Of a stretch of DNA of 64,000 bases, positions 47,950 to 59,950 are shown in pieces. Source of the DNA: Tragulus kanchil. Lineage: Eukaryota; Chordata; Mammalia; Artiodactyla; Tragulidae. How positions within the stretch are numbered: the first letter of the stretch is position 1; every line of letters begins with the position of its first letter. The notes under the pieces are model-generated. The model searched no databases. It worked only from the letters and a program-made list of their open reading frames with translations, and was not told where the DNA came from. A program made the position numbers and the translations under genes. The stretch is taken from contig JAIOJX010000005.1 of NCBI GenBank assembly GCA_022376925.1, forward strand, positions 155,883,501 to 155,947,500, read 5' to 3'.

Positions 47950-48101
47950 GTATCAGTCCTCAAACTGGCTGTGGATTCACATCGTGTAAGATATTTCTTA
48001 AAAATCCCAACCTTTAAACTCCCCATAATCTTCTCTAAACCTCCGGAGACAATGCCCAAGTACCAGTGTATTTAGAATTCCTCAGGTGACTTTAACTTCA
48101 G
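47950..48101 (+). mobile_element. MER5-type fragment, duplicate copy
   Basis: Same as 46852-47000, repeated by duplication R. Confidence 0.6.
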
Positions 48102-48512
48102 CCAAGTGTAAGAGCCTTTGACATGCAGCAAATGCAGAAGAAATGTCAGTGACCTTGGGAAAGTCTTAAGGACCAGAGTTGGGCTTTTAAAAGATGTTTA
48201 TTATTCATCACCAGAGAAGCCTGGATGGTCCCCAGGATGCTCCTAAAACAAGGAAGGTACTAGAGATGGAAGGCACAGCATCACTGAGGAATGGGGGTGG
48301 CTGCCATCTATAGGCCAGCGTTGACAGGAGCAAAGGTTTGTGTTGAACTGGACTTGCTGCTGTCCATGGGGATATTAGGATTTGGGAAAAGCAGAGGCCA
48401 GGCAATAATACTTGATCACATCCACTTTGCCATAAAGCCAGAACAGCAAGTGAGAGGCCTTGATCCATGAGACATTAGACCATGTGTAACCAGTGGTACT
48501 AAAAGATCAATG

Positions 48513-50760
48513 GCCCTGCAGGTATTACTTGACCTGTATAGCCAAAGACGAGGAGTGGCTGAGAAAATTGACCCCAGTTGCTCCAGTGGGGAAACCACTA
48601 TCCCTTACTCAGTTCTCACCTGAACCAGTACTAGTTAATTCCCCTTGAATTTCATTTTTTTTTTCCTCTCCTAGGAAGAAGTTAAAAGGTATGGTAAGCA
48701 GGTGGTCTGGATGGTTTGGATATTGGGCCAGAGAAGTCATGAGCTGTCCATTCTCCAGGGTGCTGCAGAGATTGCCTTTTTCTCTGGACACACAGGAGAA
48801 CGCTAATGACACCAGACACTGTGAGCAGTTTGTGAGGGATCTTTTGCCAGCCAGGGTGAACAGCAATGGATATATAGAGCTGGGCTCCCTGGTGCCCATG
48901 AGGATGGGATGAGTCAGGACAGCAGAGGCTGGCCCAGTCCTTAACTACGTATACATTGCCCCTGAGGGTTGCCATAAAAGCCACAAAGCCATAGCGGCAA
49001 GCAGAAACCCCAACCCACAGGGCTACTAGACCATTATCCATGGAGTAGTGGAAAGGATATCCCACAAAAGTGTCACCTGAATTACCCAACCAAAGGCGAT
49101 CAAGACTATATGAGCAGAATGTTGACATGTGCTACCTCCATGGGAAGTAAGTGTCCTTCGCTTGGTTCTTACAACTGAACCAGTACTGGCCAAGATCCTT
49201 TGAGGAAGGACCAGTACACAGAGCAATTCCCCAACTCCCTCCCCAAAAGTGTCTATAGACAGAGGTATGTGAGGACTCCACCCTGTGGAAAGGAAACTAC
49301 TCAGATCAATCAGAGTCTTTGGATACAATGTCAGCTATGTTACTGACAAAGAACCTGAAACACTCATTATAACTTTTCTATTAAAATAAAGGCATGTGGA
49401 ATCTAAAGTTCCCCTCCAAAGTTGGCCTTACTGTGGGTCCAGTGGGTCTCTGGATCCACCCTATGGTCATGCTCCATCACACTGAAGGCCTGAGAGGGTT
49501 AACCTACTTGGCCATTGGTAGAGCCCTCATGTCACTGCTTGATTTGTGGACTTTGGGGCCTTTAAAAAGGAAAACTAGAATTAATACTCTGTGCAGAATA
49601 CAAGATCCTACTGTTGCCCTGCAGGTATTACTTGACCTGTATAGCCAAAGACGAGGAGTGGCTGAGAAAATTGACCCCAGTTGCTCCAGTGGGGAAACCA
49701 CTATCCCTTACTCAGTTCTCACCTGAACCAGTACTAGTTAATTCCCCTTGAATTTCATTTTTTTTTCCTCTCCTAGGAAGAAGTTAAAAGGTATGGTAAG
49801 CAGGTGGTCTGGATGGTTTGGATATTGGGCCAGAGAAGTCATGAGCTGTCCATTCTCCAGGGTGCTGCAGAGATTGCCTTTTTCTCTGGACACACAGGAG
49901 AACGCTAATGACACCAGACACTGTGAGCAGTTTGTGAGGGATCTTTTGCCAGCCAGGGTGAACAGCAATGGATATATAGAGCTGGGCTCCCTGGTGCCCA
50001 TGAGGATGGGATGAGTCAGGACAGCAGAGGCTGGCCCAGTCCTTAACTACGTATACATTGCCCCTGAGGGTTGCCATAAAAGCCACAAAGCCATAGCGGC
50101 AAGCAGAAACCCCAACCCACAGGGCTACTAGACCATTATCCATGGAGTAGTGGAAAGGATATCCCACAAAAGTGTCACCTGAATTACCCAACCAAAGGCG
50201 ATCAAGACTATATGAGCAGAATGTTGACATGTGCTACCTCCATGGGAAGTAAGTGTCCTTCGCTTGGTTCTTACAACTGAACCAGTACTGGCCAAGATCC
50301 TTTGAGGAAGGACCAGTACACAGAGCAATTCCCCAACTCCCTCCCCAAAAGTGTCTATAGACAGAGGTATGTGAGGACTCCACCCTGTGGAAAGGAAACT
50401 ACTCAGATCAATCAGAGTCTTTGGATACAATGTCAGCTATGTTACTGACAAAGAACCTGAAACACTCATTATAACTTTTCTATTAAAATAAAGGCATGTG
50501 GAATCTAAAGTTCCCCTCCAAAGTTGGCCTTACTGTGGGTCCAGTGGGTCTCTGGATCCACCCTATGGTCATGCTCCATCACACTGAAGGCCTGAGAGGG
50601 TTAACCTACTTGGCCATTGGTAGAGCCCTCATGTCACTGCTTGATTTGTGGACTAAGTTATAAAGGCAGGGAAGTATTTCAAAGAAAATGACTGTGAAAT
50701 TAATGGAAAACTAGAATTAATACTCTGTGCAGAATACAAGATCCTACTGTTGCCCCAGAG
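48513..50760. repeat. Tandem duplication S, period 1102-1103
   Basis: Copy 1 is 48513-49618 and copy 2 starts at about 49616 with GCCCTGCAGGTATTACTTGA. Near the end the copies differ: copy 1 has TTGGGGCCTTTAAAAA where copy 2 has about 48 other bases (about 50654-50702). Both then resume at GGAAAACTAGAATTAATACT. Confidence 0.93.
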
Positions 50761-51267
50761 ACTTAAAGGAGGTGGGAGTCATGGTCCCTGTCAGTCATCT
50801 CCCCATTCAGTGCGTGTGTATGACCCATAGTGATCCGTTGGGTTCAGTCGTCATCTACCATGAGTCTGACAATAGGCACAACAGGAGTATAGATTACCAT
50901 GGTAGACTGCACAGCCCTGGCCTGACATTCCCAAATATGGCCTCTTGTCCAGAGCTAGTGCATCTGTTTTTGATGCCTGATGCCTTCCTGTCTTAAAATG
51001 CATGCATAGTCACTGCTTGATACCACCCATAGGTAGCCTCTGAGGATATCTAGTGTGAGTGGAGTAAGAGGGGCCACTCCGCTCCTTCTCAAGATCTGCT
51101 TTGGAACTTGTGCTCCCCCTTGGTATGGTGTTAGATGTTCTGGTTTTTAACAGAAGGAGGGAAAGCAGTCATATTCCCGTAAAAGGGATGGAAGTTTCCC
51201 CAAACAGGATGGATACTGCCAGACTCCACAGGACCGAGCAACGGGTGAAACAATTTTGAATGATGAT

Positions 51268-51366
51268 GTGATTGACTCTAGCCATTATGAAGAACCAGGG
51301 CTACTGCTACATAATGGGAGCATGTGTGGGATTCACTGGGCACTTTTTGCTACTTCCATGCCTTGA
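51268..51366 (+). pseudogene. dUTPase-like motif remnant (retroviral type)
   Basis: In frame from 51241 to the stop at 51364-51366. Residues V-I-D, then Y, E and GLLLHNG fall at the spacing of dUTPase motif III, whose VID...Y.G...L.N pattern lines the nucleotide site. GLLLHN is the flavour seen in class III endogenous retroviruses. Only this one motif is visible; the other four are absent. It could be chance, though the match spans about 16 residues. Confidence 0.4.
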
Positions 51367-52021
51367 TAACAGGAATTCCAGAAACAGTAATTGGTAAAAC
51401 AGGTTAAGACTAAGGACTGCTCAAGATTTACCTCTCTGGGCACATCTAGACTGTACAAGTGAAGTCTGAGAAAAGTCTAGAACAGGTAGTAGGGGAGGAA
51501 CACAACATCAGCAGTGACCCACTGCATGTTGGAGTCTCCCAAAGCAAAAGCTGAGTGTAATTGGGGGTGTAAGATGATTCTTAGGGATTGACATTGGGAA
51601 GATGAGGTCAGACTGGGAAACAGGAGAGAAGGCTCCAGCCAACCGAATGGGCATGCTCAAACCAGAGTTCCTCATCAGTGTCCCACTTTGGACAGAAGCA
51701 ACCATGAGCTAACTGCTCTTCAGTCCATAATAGTTCTTCCCCAGAGAGAACTTTACCTTGAGCAGGGACATTCTGACTTGTCTAGACATTGAAGAAGGTG
51801 ATGAACTTGCAGGTTCCAGTTGCTGGTTTAGTGACAAACAACTCTGTCTGCGTGTGCCAGCTGGTTGAGCAGAGAGAGGATAAGGTGTGGGGAAGAATGA
51901 GGACAACATAAACCATGGCAGCAGCCTTGGCACTGTCTGTGTATATTCCCATGGCCCCTTGCCTACTTAATTTATGAGGCCTGATCTCTCCTGAACTGCC
52001 TAGCTTGTCCAGCTATGCTGT

Positions 52022-52219
52022 CCTTAGTTGCTCAGTCATGTCTGATTCTTTATGACCCCATGGACTACAGCCCACCAAGCTCCTCTGTCCATGGGAATTC
52101 TCAAGAATACCAGAATGGGTGGCCATGCCTTCCTCCAGGGGATCTTCTCAACCAGGAGTCAAACACAGATCTCCCACACTGAGGGTGATTCTTTACTGTC
52201 TGAGCCACCAGGGAAGCCC
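52022..52219 (-). mobile_element. Bov-tA SINE
   Basis: Antisense: CTTAGTTGCTCAGTCATGTC, CCCATGGACTACAGCCCACC, CTCCTCTGTCCATGGGAATT and TGAGCCACCAGGGAAGCC. Confidence 0.93.
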
Positions 52220-53124
52220 TGCTATAGCTACATTTATTTCCTTTGCTCTGATCTCAAACCAGATCCTTGCTAGTATTGTTCCCTGTTGAGTATAAACTAC
52301 TTCAGCTACTGCCTCTACTTAAAGTCTGGGTGATCTCACTTGTGTCTCCAGTTCATCCCATTTTTTGGCATGGCCTGTGGTCTCCAATAATTAATCATCA
52401 TCTCGTAGGAGCATCTCTCTTCCGTTTCCAACCTGGGTCCACTGCAGTGCCAGTGCAGGATGGGGGGTTTGGGGGTTTTTTGAATTTTTAGGATGCCAGG
52501 AAAAAGGAAACTAGCTAGACTGCTCAAGATTTACCTCTCTGGGCACATCTAGACTGTACAAGTGAAGTCTGAGAAAAGTCTAGAACAGGTAGTAGGGGAG
52601 GAACACAACATCAGCAGTGACCCACTGCATGTTGGAGTCTCCCAAAGCAAAAGCTGAGTGTAATTGGGGGTGTAAGATGATTCTTAGGGATTGACATTGG
52701 GAAGATGAGGTCAGACTGGGAAACAGGAGAGAAGGCTCCAGCCAACCGAATGGGCATGCTCAAACCAGAGTTCCTCATCAGTGTCCCACTTTGGACAGAA
52801 GCAACCATGAGCTAACTGCTCTTCAGTCCATAATAGTTCTTCCCCAGAGAGAACTTTACCTTGAGCAGGGACATTCTGACTTGTCTAGACATTGAAGAAG
52901 GTGATGAACTTGCAGGTTCCAGTTGCTGGTTTAGTGACAAACAACTCTGTCTGCGTGTGCCAGCTGGTTGAGCAGAGAGAGGATAAGGTGTGGGGAAGAA
53001 TGAGGACAACATAAACCATGGCAGCAGCCTTGGCACTGTCTGTGTATATTCCCATGGCCCCTTGCCTACTTAATTTATGAGGCCTGATCTCTCCTGAACT
53101 GCCTAGCTTGTCCAGCTATGCTGT

Positions 53125-53322
53125 CCTTAGTTGCTCAGTCATGTCTGATTCTTTATGACCCCATGGACTACAGCCCACCAAGCTCCTCTGTCCATGGGAA
53201 TTCTCAAGAATACCAGAATGGGTGGCCATGCCTTCCTCCAGGGGATCTTCTCAACCAGGAGTCAAACACAGATCTCCCACACTGAGGGTGATTCTTTACT
53301 GTCTGAGCCACCAGGGAAGCCC
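53125..53322 (-). mobile_element. Bov-tA SINE, duplicate copy
   Basis: Same as 52022-52219, shifted by 1103. Confidence 0.93.
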
Positions 53323-55495
53323 TGCTATAGCTACATTTATTTCCTTTGCTCTGATCTCAAACCAGATCCTTGCTAGTATTGTTCCCTGTTGAGTATAAAC
53401 TACTTCAGCTACTGCCTCTACTTAAAGTCTGGGTGATCTCACTTGTGTCTCCAGTTCATCCCATTTTTTGGCATGGCCTGTGGTCTCCAATAATTAATCA
53501 TCATCTCGTAGGAGCATCTCTCTTCCGTTTCCAACCTGGGTCCACTGCAGTGCCCAGTGTTGACAGGATGCCTGGGCTCGACTTCATTGGGCAATTCTGA
53601 TCAGTGCAGGTGTGGGGTTCTTAAATAGGTGGTCTGGATGGCTTGACTATTGGGCCAGAGAAACCATGTGGTGTCTGTCCTCCAGGATGCCCTAGAGGTT
53701 ACTCCTTTCTCTAGATCTGAAGGAGAACAGTAGTGAATATAGGTCATCCTATTCCTATTCTAGCATGGGTACACTTCTAACCCCCCTTGTTAGCAGAGTT
53801 GCAAGGGCTGCTACATTAGGCCATCCTGCTCACTGGGGGAAACCGAGCTGGTAGGTGGCCTGGATGGCATTTTAATAGTAGGAATGAGAGTGTCCCTCCT
53901 CATTCAAGGAACACAAAAGACTGAGCAGCTATCAACTCAGGCACCCTGATGTCCGGCTGAAATAAGCACTGAAAACGAATCACACGCACAGTCAACAACA
54001 TGGATAAATCTTACAGTGAAGGATTTACCTGAGTCTTGTACCACAGAAGATGATCAGTGTATTCTCAGTCAAAAAGATGAGACATTTGGTGCCTTCTGAT
54101 CCAAGTTTGCAGCATGGCATTTCTGGATTCAGATGTGGTGCACCACTCTTAACTCATTCACTTGGCCGGAGTCCAGTGCCTCTAATGCTGGGTAGAACTT
54201 TTCTGTAGTCTGGGGAGAGAAATTGCTGCTGCCTTAGCCACTGCCTCAGTGTGGCAGTGGTCTGCGAGGGCTGTAGGAGGGCATCAGGTTGCTCATAGCC
54301 TTGCCTTACAGTGCCTTCCTCTGAGAACGTAAGACCACTGGAGACTCTCTTGACAGATGTCGGGGGTGGAGGTAAAAGGGTTTTCCAGGTCAACCAGATC
54401 TCCCACACAGGGTGATTCTTTACTGTCTGAGCCACCAGGGAAGCCCTGCTATAGCTACATTTATTTCCTTTGCTCTGATCTCAAACCAGATCCTTGCTAG
54501 TATTGTTCCCTGTTGAGTATAAACTACTTCAGCTACTGCCTCTACTTAAAGTCTGGGTGATCTCACTTGTGTCTCCAGTTCATCCCATTTTTTGGCATGG
54601 CCTGTGGTCTCCAATAATTAATCATCATCTCGTAGGAGCATCTCTCTTCCGTTTCCAACCTGGGTCCACTGCAGTGCCCAGTGTTGACAGGATGCCTGGG
54701 CTCGACTTCATTGGGCAATTCTGATCAGTGCAGGTGTGGGGTTCTTAAATAGGTGGTCTGGATGGCTTGACTATTGGGCCAGAGAAACCATGTGGTGTCT
54801 GTCCTCCAGGATGCCCTAGAGGTTACTCCTTTCTCTAGATCTGAAGGAGAACAGTAGTGAATATAGGTCATCCTATTCCTATTCTAGCATGGGTACACTT
54901 CTAACCCCCCTTGTTAGCAGAGTTGCAAGGGCTGCTACATTAGGCCATCCTGCTCACTGGGGGAAACCGAGCTGGTAGGTGGCCTGGATGGTATTTTAAT
55001 AGTAGGAATGAGAGTGTCCCTCCTCATTCAAGGAACACAAAAGACTGAGCAGCTATCAACTCAGGCACCCTGATGTCCGGCTGAAATAAGCACTGAAAAC
55101 GAATCACACGCACAGTCAACAACATGGATAAATCTTACAGTGAAGGATTTACCTGAGTCTTGTACCACAGAAGATGATCAGTGTATTCTCAGTCAAAAAG
55201 ATGAGACATTTGGTGCCTTCTGATCCAAGTTTGCAGCATGGCATTTCTGGATTCAGATGTGGTGCACCACTCTTAACTCATTCACTTGGCCGGAGTCCAG
55301 TGCCTCTAATGCTGGGTAGAACTTTTCTGTAGTCTGGGGAGAGAAATTGCTGCTGCCTTAGCCACTGCCTCAGTGTGGCAGTGGTCTGCGAGGGCTGTAG
55401 GAGGGCATCAGGTTGCTCATAGCCTTGCCTTACAGTGCCTTCCTCTGAGAACGTAAGACCACTGGAGACTCTCAAAATGTGCATCAGATGTCGTG
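53265..55495. repeat. Tandem duplication U, period 1124-1127
   Basis: Copy 1 is about 53265-54372 and copy 2 starts at about 54394 inside the Bov-tA (AGATCTCCCACACAGGGTGA; compare CACACTGAGGGTGA). The end of copy 1 is damaged (GACTCTCTTGACAGATGTCG against GACTCTCAAAATGTGCATCA). Part of the unit is triplicated with duplication T. The rest of the unit has no recognised gene. Confidence 0.93.
54394..54446 (-). mobile_element. Bov-tA head fragment, created by duplication U
   Basis: Third appearance of the tRNA-head end of the SINE at 52022-52219. Confidence 0.85.
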
Positions 55496-56727
55496 GTGGA
55501 GGTAGTCTATTGTCCCCAGGGCAGCTCTGGCAGAGGGAGGAAGGAGCTGGTGGACAAACCATTCCTTCTCTGTTTTGGGGATTCTAGGGGGAATAAATAC
55601 CTTGTCCTCTCAAAAGACTTCCAGAGAAATCAGCTTGTCAGAGAACTATGGCCTACTCATGTCCCCTTGGCATGTTTGCCATCCCTCTTTCCCCTTTCCC
55701 ACTTTTCTTGGTATTTTACCTTATTACAATACAGTGTCTGAACCTGTGGCAAAAATATTTGCTGTGCCCCAGAACAGGTGACTTGAAACAGTTCCCTATT
55801 CACTGTTCTTGCTAAAACACAGGCTTGAATCCAGTGTCTAGCTCTAACTTTCTACTTATAAAAGATAGGGACAGAGAACATGACCAATGACACTATGAGG
55901 GAATAAATCTGTGATCCTAGGTCATCTACCTTGTAAATGCTTCCAGTTTCAAGGAACTATTAAGAGAAACTGAATAGGTTTGAATTTGGATCCTAGTAGA
56001 AAATAGAGACTTCAAAGGTAGTGGTAAAATTCCATTTCTTGGTGAATGGTTTATGCATATAAATGTTTACTGAATTACCCCTTAAGCTATATCATAAATA
56101 TTCATAAAACTAAATGATTAGAGAAGGTCAAATATGGGGTGAACAAAATCAGATGAGACAGCAATTGGGTTTTTAGATACAGGGATTCTAACTAAGGTTT
56201 CTGTGGTTGGGGAGATATAGGCACAGCATTTAGAATTGTGACCTGTTAGAGGAGTGAGAAAATGGAGATCTCAAGAATGACTTGAGATCCTCAGGAGTGA
56301 TCAGCTCAAAATGATGGTAACTCTTACTAAAATAAGGGGCAAGGTAAGAAAGGTCATTCGGGTAGACATGGACGCTGGCAATTAGACATGCTGGACAGAA
56401 GCCATGTGAAGGAGATCTGTGGATGTGGAAGTTCAGGTGGTTGGTGATGGAGCCTATCCCAAGTCTTTGTTTCTGATTCTGTTTTACAGGGACCCAAGTC
56501 AAGACTGAAGCATAGGTAGTTTATTGGGAACATAGCAAGAGTGAGATAGAGAGGCTAAGCAAGGAGGGCTCACTGTCCAGTGCACGTAGAAACCAATACC
56601 ATGGCACTAGCTTCTGAGAAAAGAAAGCATTATTGCAAGGTCAATGCTCAGACCTGTCTCCTGGAGTCAGGGTTGGGGGAAAAATGTAAAGGTTTAAGGA
56701 AATTTCAAACTTGGGTAATGATAGGCT
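55496..56727. other. Single-copy stretch, no gene or repeat recognised
   Basis: Readings of 68-90 codons are present on both strands without motifs. No splice-flanked exon or known element could be named. Confidence 0.4.
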
Positions 56728-58807
56728 GGTCTCAAATCAGTCCATATATGTTAACAAAACTGCTTGGACTACTGGAAGCTCATTTTTCTTAATGAAGAAC
56801 ATACTGCTTTGTAAATGACTCTAGTGGCAATATTGTTATGACTTGGATACCATAGACATTTGATTCTTGGTTCCAGGGTCTTGTAGGAGATGTGGGTTCC
56901 CATCTTGTACATACACAGTGCTGTTCCTATGAAATCACTCAATGTATGATTAATCAACAATCTGCTACAGGAACCAAAACTAGTTTAAGCTGGTCAGTAT
57001 CTTACATGCTGTCTTGGTAGTAGGGAAATGAGAGACAATGAAAGGATTTATTGAGCTGAGCTTCAATTCAGGTGACTGATTGCTCCAGCCCATGAAGTTT
57101 CAGGAAACGTTTCAGAAGAAACAGGGAGGCATTTACTTAGAAGACTTCATTGTCCCTTTCAATCAAGTTTTGCTGAGTGTAACTTCATAGTTTCCTGGAC
57201 TACATGTACCAGCACTGAGCACATTCCCTCAGGCATCTGTGTGGCATGAAGCTACATAGATGAATCTATGAAGCACCAGGTCAGTGTGCCAGGTGAGTGA
57301 GGTGATGTTGAACTGCTCTCGAGCTGGTTCCTGTAGCAGTGTCTTAAAGATGAGATCAAAGAGCTTGAAGTGCAGAAATATCTTCAGTCCACTCCAAGGA
57401 TGTATATAGAAATACATACACCTGAGCACCTGGGGAGCACCGCTTTTAAGGAACAGGTGGAATGAACTGCCTCGAGAAAAGCTTTAAGAATTAATAGTAA
57501 AAGAGAGAAGAAAATTTGTCACAAAACCTAGGGGAGACACACTTGCAGGAAGAGAAAGTAAAAAATGGTGTCAAATCAAAGTAGATACAACTGATAAATT
57601 TGGGAAATCATTAGCTAAAATCTAACTCCTGGAATGAAAATTAAAAGATCAAGGCCACAATATACCAACCAGTAAATGGATTGTGATGTGGGTAGACAAG
57701 TTATATTGGTATGTCTGTGTATTTATGTCATGTATACACAGCTGTATTAATGTAGGATGTATATTTTGGTCTCAAATCAGTCCATATATGTTAACAAAAC
57801 TGCTTGGACTACTGGAAGCTCATTTTTCTTAATGAAGAACATACTGCTTTGTAAATGACTCTAGTGGCAATATTGTTATGACTTGGATACCATAGACATT
57901 TGATTCTTGGTTCCAGGGTCTTGTAGGAGATGTGGGTTCCCATCTTGTACATACACAGTGCTGTTCCTATGAAATCACTCAATGTATGATTAATCAACAA
58001 TCTGCTACAGGAACCAAAACTAGTTTAAGCTGGTCAGTATCTTACATGCTGTCTTGGTAGTAGGGAAATGAGAGACAATGAAAGGATTTATTGAGCTGAG
58101 CTTCAATTCAGGTGACTGATTGCTCCAGCCCATGAAGTTTCAGGAAACGTTTCAGAAGAAACAGGGAGGCATTTACTTAGAAGACTTCATTGTCCCTTTC
58201 AATCAAGTTTTGCTGAGTGTAACTTCATAGTTTCCTGGACTACATGTACCAGCACTGAGCACATTCCCTCAGGCATCTGTGTGGCATGAAGCTACATAGA
58301 TGAATCTATGAAGCACCAGGTCAGTGTGCCAGGTGAGTGAGGTGATGTTGAACTGCTCTCGAGCTGGTTCCTGTAGCAGTGTCTTAAAGATGAGATCAAA
58401 GAGCTTGAAGTGCAGAAATATCTTCAGTCCACTCCAAGGATGTATATAGAAATACATACACCTGAGCACCTGGGGAGCACCGCTTTTAAGGAACAGGTGG
58501 AATGAACTGCCTCGAGAAAAGCTTTAAGAATTAATAGTAAAAGAGAGAAGAAAATTTGTCACAAAACCTAGGGGAGACACACTTGCAGGAAGAGAAAGTA
58601 AAAAATGGTGTCAAATCAAAGTAGATACAACTGATAAATTTGGGAAATCATTAGCTAAAATCTAACTCCTGGAATGAAAATTAAAAGATCAAGGCCACAA
58701 TATACCAACCAGTAAATGGATTGTGATGTGGGTAGACAAGTTATATTGGTATGTCTGTGTATTTATGTCATGTATACACAGCTGTATTAATGTAGGATGT
58801 ATATTTT
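56728..58807. repeat. Tandem duplication V, period 1040
   Basis: Copy 1 is 56728-57767 and copy 2 is 57768-58807. Both begin GGTCTCAAATCAGTCCATAT. I saw no internal difference. The cleanest pair in the window. No named repeat or gene inside the unit. Confidence 0.95.
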
Positions 58808-59504
58808 TGTTCTTAGATACCATAAAATGTAATATAAAACTTTTCTTCACAAAAAATGAAAACATTAATTTGTCAATGCTGTGAGTAAAAGCACTGTCTT
58901 CTAAAGTTTGTTTTTTAACACTGTGATATAGAATTTTGAAGTTTTAAGTTTAGTTTGTTTTGATTCATGCCTTTAAGGATTGTCACAGCTGAGAGCACCT
59001 GAGAAATATCTTTAATGGGTAGCTCCGAATGAACTACACTGCTGGCTCTTATATTAAGTCATGAAACTGACTGGTTACTTCCATGTACCAATTATGCAAA
59101 ACTATTTGTTTCTGAGATTCTTCTGTAAAGCCCACATCTTCTCTATCATTCAATTGTTGCAACTATTTGAAAGATGTAGTATTTTCTACATCTTCAACCA
59201 TGTAGCCCAAACCTGCATAAAATTGTCTGAAAACAGAATCTTCTAATCTGTTTTAAAACCTTTCCAGATTTTAATATGCAGACACAAGAGTTTTTAGGCA
59301 TTTTTTTTTCCAGAATAAAATCTCAACATTGGAATCATGTCAAAATGAGCTTTTACAATACCATTCTCCTAGTGTGAATTTCTTCAAAAGCAGGTTGCCC
59401 TATCATTGTTACAAGTTCACTTGAACCTCTCCAAGAGCATATCCTGTTATCAAGGTCAGCAAATGTGGACCATATGAAATTTTGAAAAGATAAATGCATC
59501 ACTC
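58808..59504. other. AT-rich single-copy stretch, nothing recognised
   Basis: No gene or repeat I can name. A 61-codon reading at 59061-59246 has no motif. Confidence 0.4.
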
Positions 59505-59605
59505 GTCTTTTATTTTTATTGGCTTATAGTTTCAGGTGTACAGCCAAGTGAATGTTATGCATATATCCATTCTGTTTTAGGTTCTTTTCCCATATCTATT
59601 TTTTT
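59505..59605. mobile_element. L1 3'-end type fragment
   Basis: TTTATTGGCTTATAGTTTCA, GGTGTACAGCCAAGTGAATG, CATATATCCATTCTGTTTTA and GGTTCTTTTCCCATAT follow the cetartiodactyl L1 3' region also seen at 41718. Confidence 0.6.
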
Positions 59606-59629
59606 CTTTTTTGCAATAGAAAATGGTGA

Positions 59630-59950
59630 ATTTTTCATACCATGGACATTTGGGTTCTCACTGCAAAATATCATGAAAAGTCAATTATGATTGAAGTCTT
59701 TCATGAAATGAGTCTCATCAATGACAACTTAAACACTATGTATACCATTATTCAGCTTCCTCCTGGAGACTCCCTGTTTGTGAATGATGTGATGGATGAA
59801 TTGCACATGTGATGTGATATTCATAAACCTACTGGTATCAACTGTAGTTACACTTATATTTTCCACAATGGGGTCTTTCATGTTGAAGTTGTCTTGCACA
59901 AGTAATTGTAGGTATATATCATTTTTGAAATAGAATCTGACAGACACTAT
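59630..59950 (+). pseudogene. Possible decayed coding segment, unknown origin
   Basis: A plus-strand frame reads MDIWVLTAKYHEKS, later IIQLPPGDSLFVND, is interrupted by TGA at about 59810, then continues NCSYTYIFHNGVFHVEVVL before further stops. The stretch looks more protein-like than its AT-rich surroundings, and the first stop could be a CGA-to-TGA change. I do not recognise the family. It may be chance. Confidence 0.2.

Larger units (their letters stand above)
46110..48285. repeat. Tandem duplication R, period 1101-1104
   Basis: Copy 1 is about 46110-47193 and copy 2 starts at about 47213 with GTCAGAGGAGGGTACGGTCA, a damaged version of GTCAGAGGGGATGTACTCAT. The end of copy 1 diverges at GGAAGGGGGCACAGCATCAG. 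Other differences are GAGAGGGAGG/GAGGGAGG and GCAAGGGAGGGGT/GCAATGAGGTGT. Confidence 0.93.
48400..51400 (+). mobile_element. Possible decayed class III (ERV-L-like) endogenous retrovirus, partial pol
   Basis: Two plus-strand stretches suggest old retroviral pol. The reading at 50727-50996 holds RDLKEVGVMVP and later a DY...L...P pattern reminiscent of an RT N-terminal region. At 51268-51317 the reading VID...Y.E.GLLLHNG resembles motif III of retroviral dUTPase. Only about 0.5 kb separates them, so most of pol would be deleted. The 48.4-50.7 kb part is assigned only by proximity. No LTR, primer-binding site or gag/env was found, and the readings are broken by stops. It cannot be functional. 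Confidence 0.35.
51414..53545. repeat. Tandem duplication T, period 1103
   Basis: Copy 1 is 51414-52453 and copy 2 starts at about 52516 (GACTGCTCAAGATTTACCTC). Copy 1 ends in strong noise: GGGGGGTTTGGGGGTTTTTT at 52461-52480 and ATTTTTAGG, where copy 2 has CCCAGTGTTGACAGGATGCC. Confidence 0.95.

Noticed and set aside
48682..50230. Minus-strand 148-codon frame, present twice (48682-49128, 49784-50230)
   Set aside because: The longest frame in the window, but no family recognised, a plus-strand frame is open over the same bases, and the second copy is duplication S. Left as unassigned.
7184..54446. tRNA genes at the SINE heads
   Set aside because: The A- and B-box-like segments belong to tRNA-derived SINEs; no cloverleaf with an intact acceptor stem is present.
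59560..59630. Pyrimidine tract plus CAATAG, like a 3' splice site, before the 59.63-kb frame
   Set aside because: The tract is the end of an L1 3' fragment, and no matching donor or exon was found.
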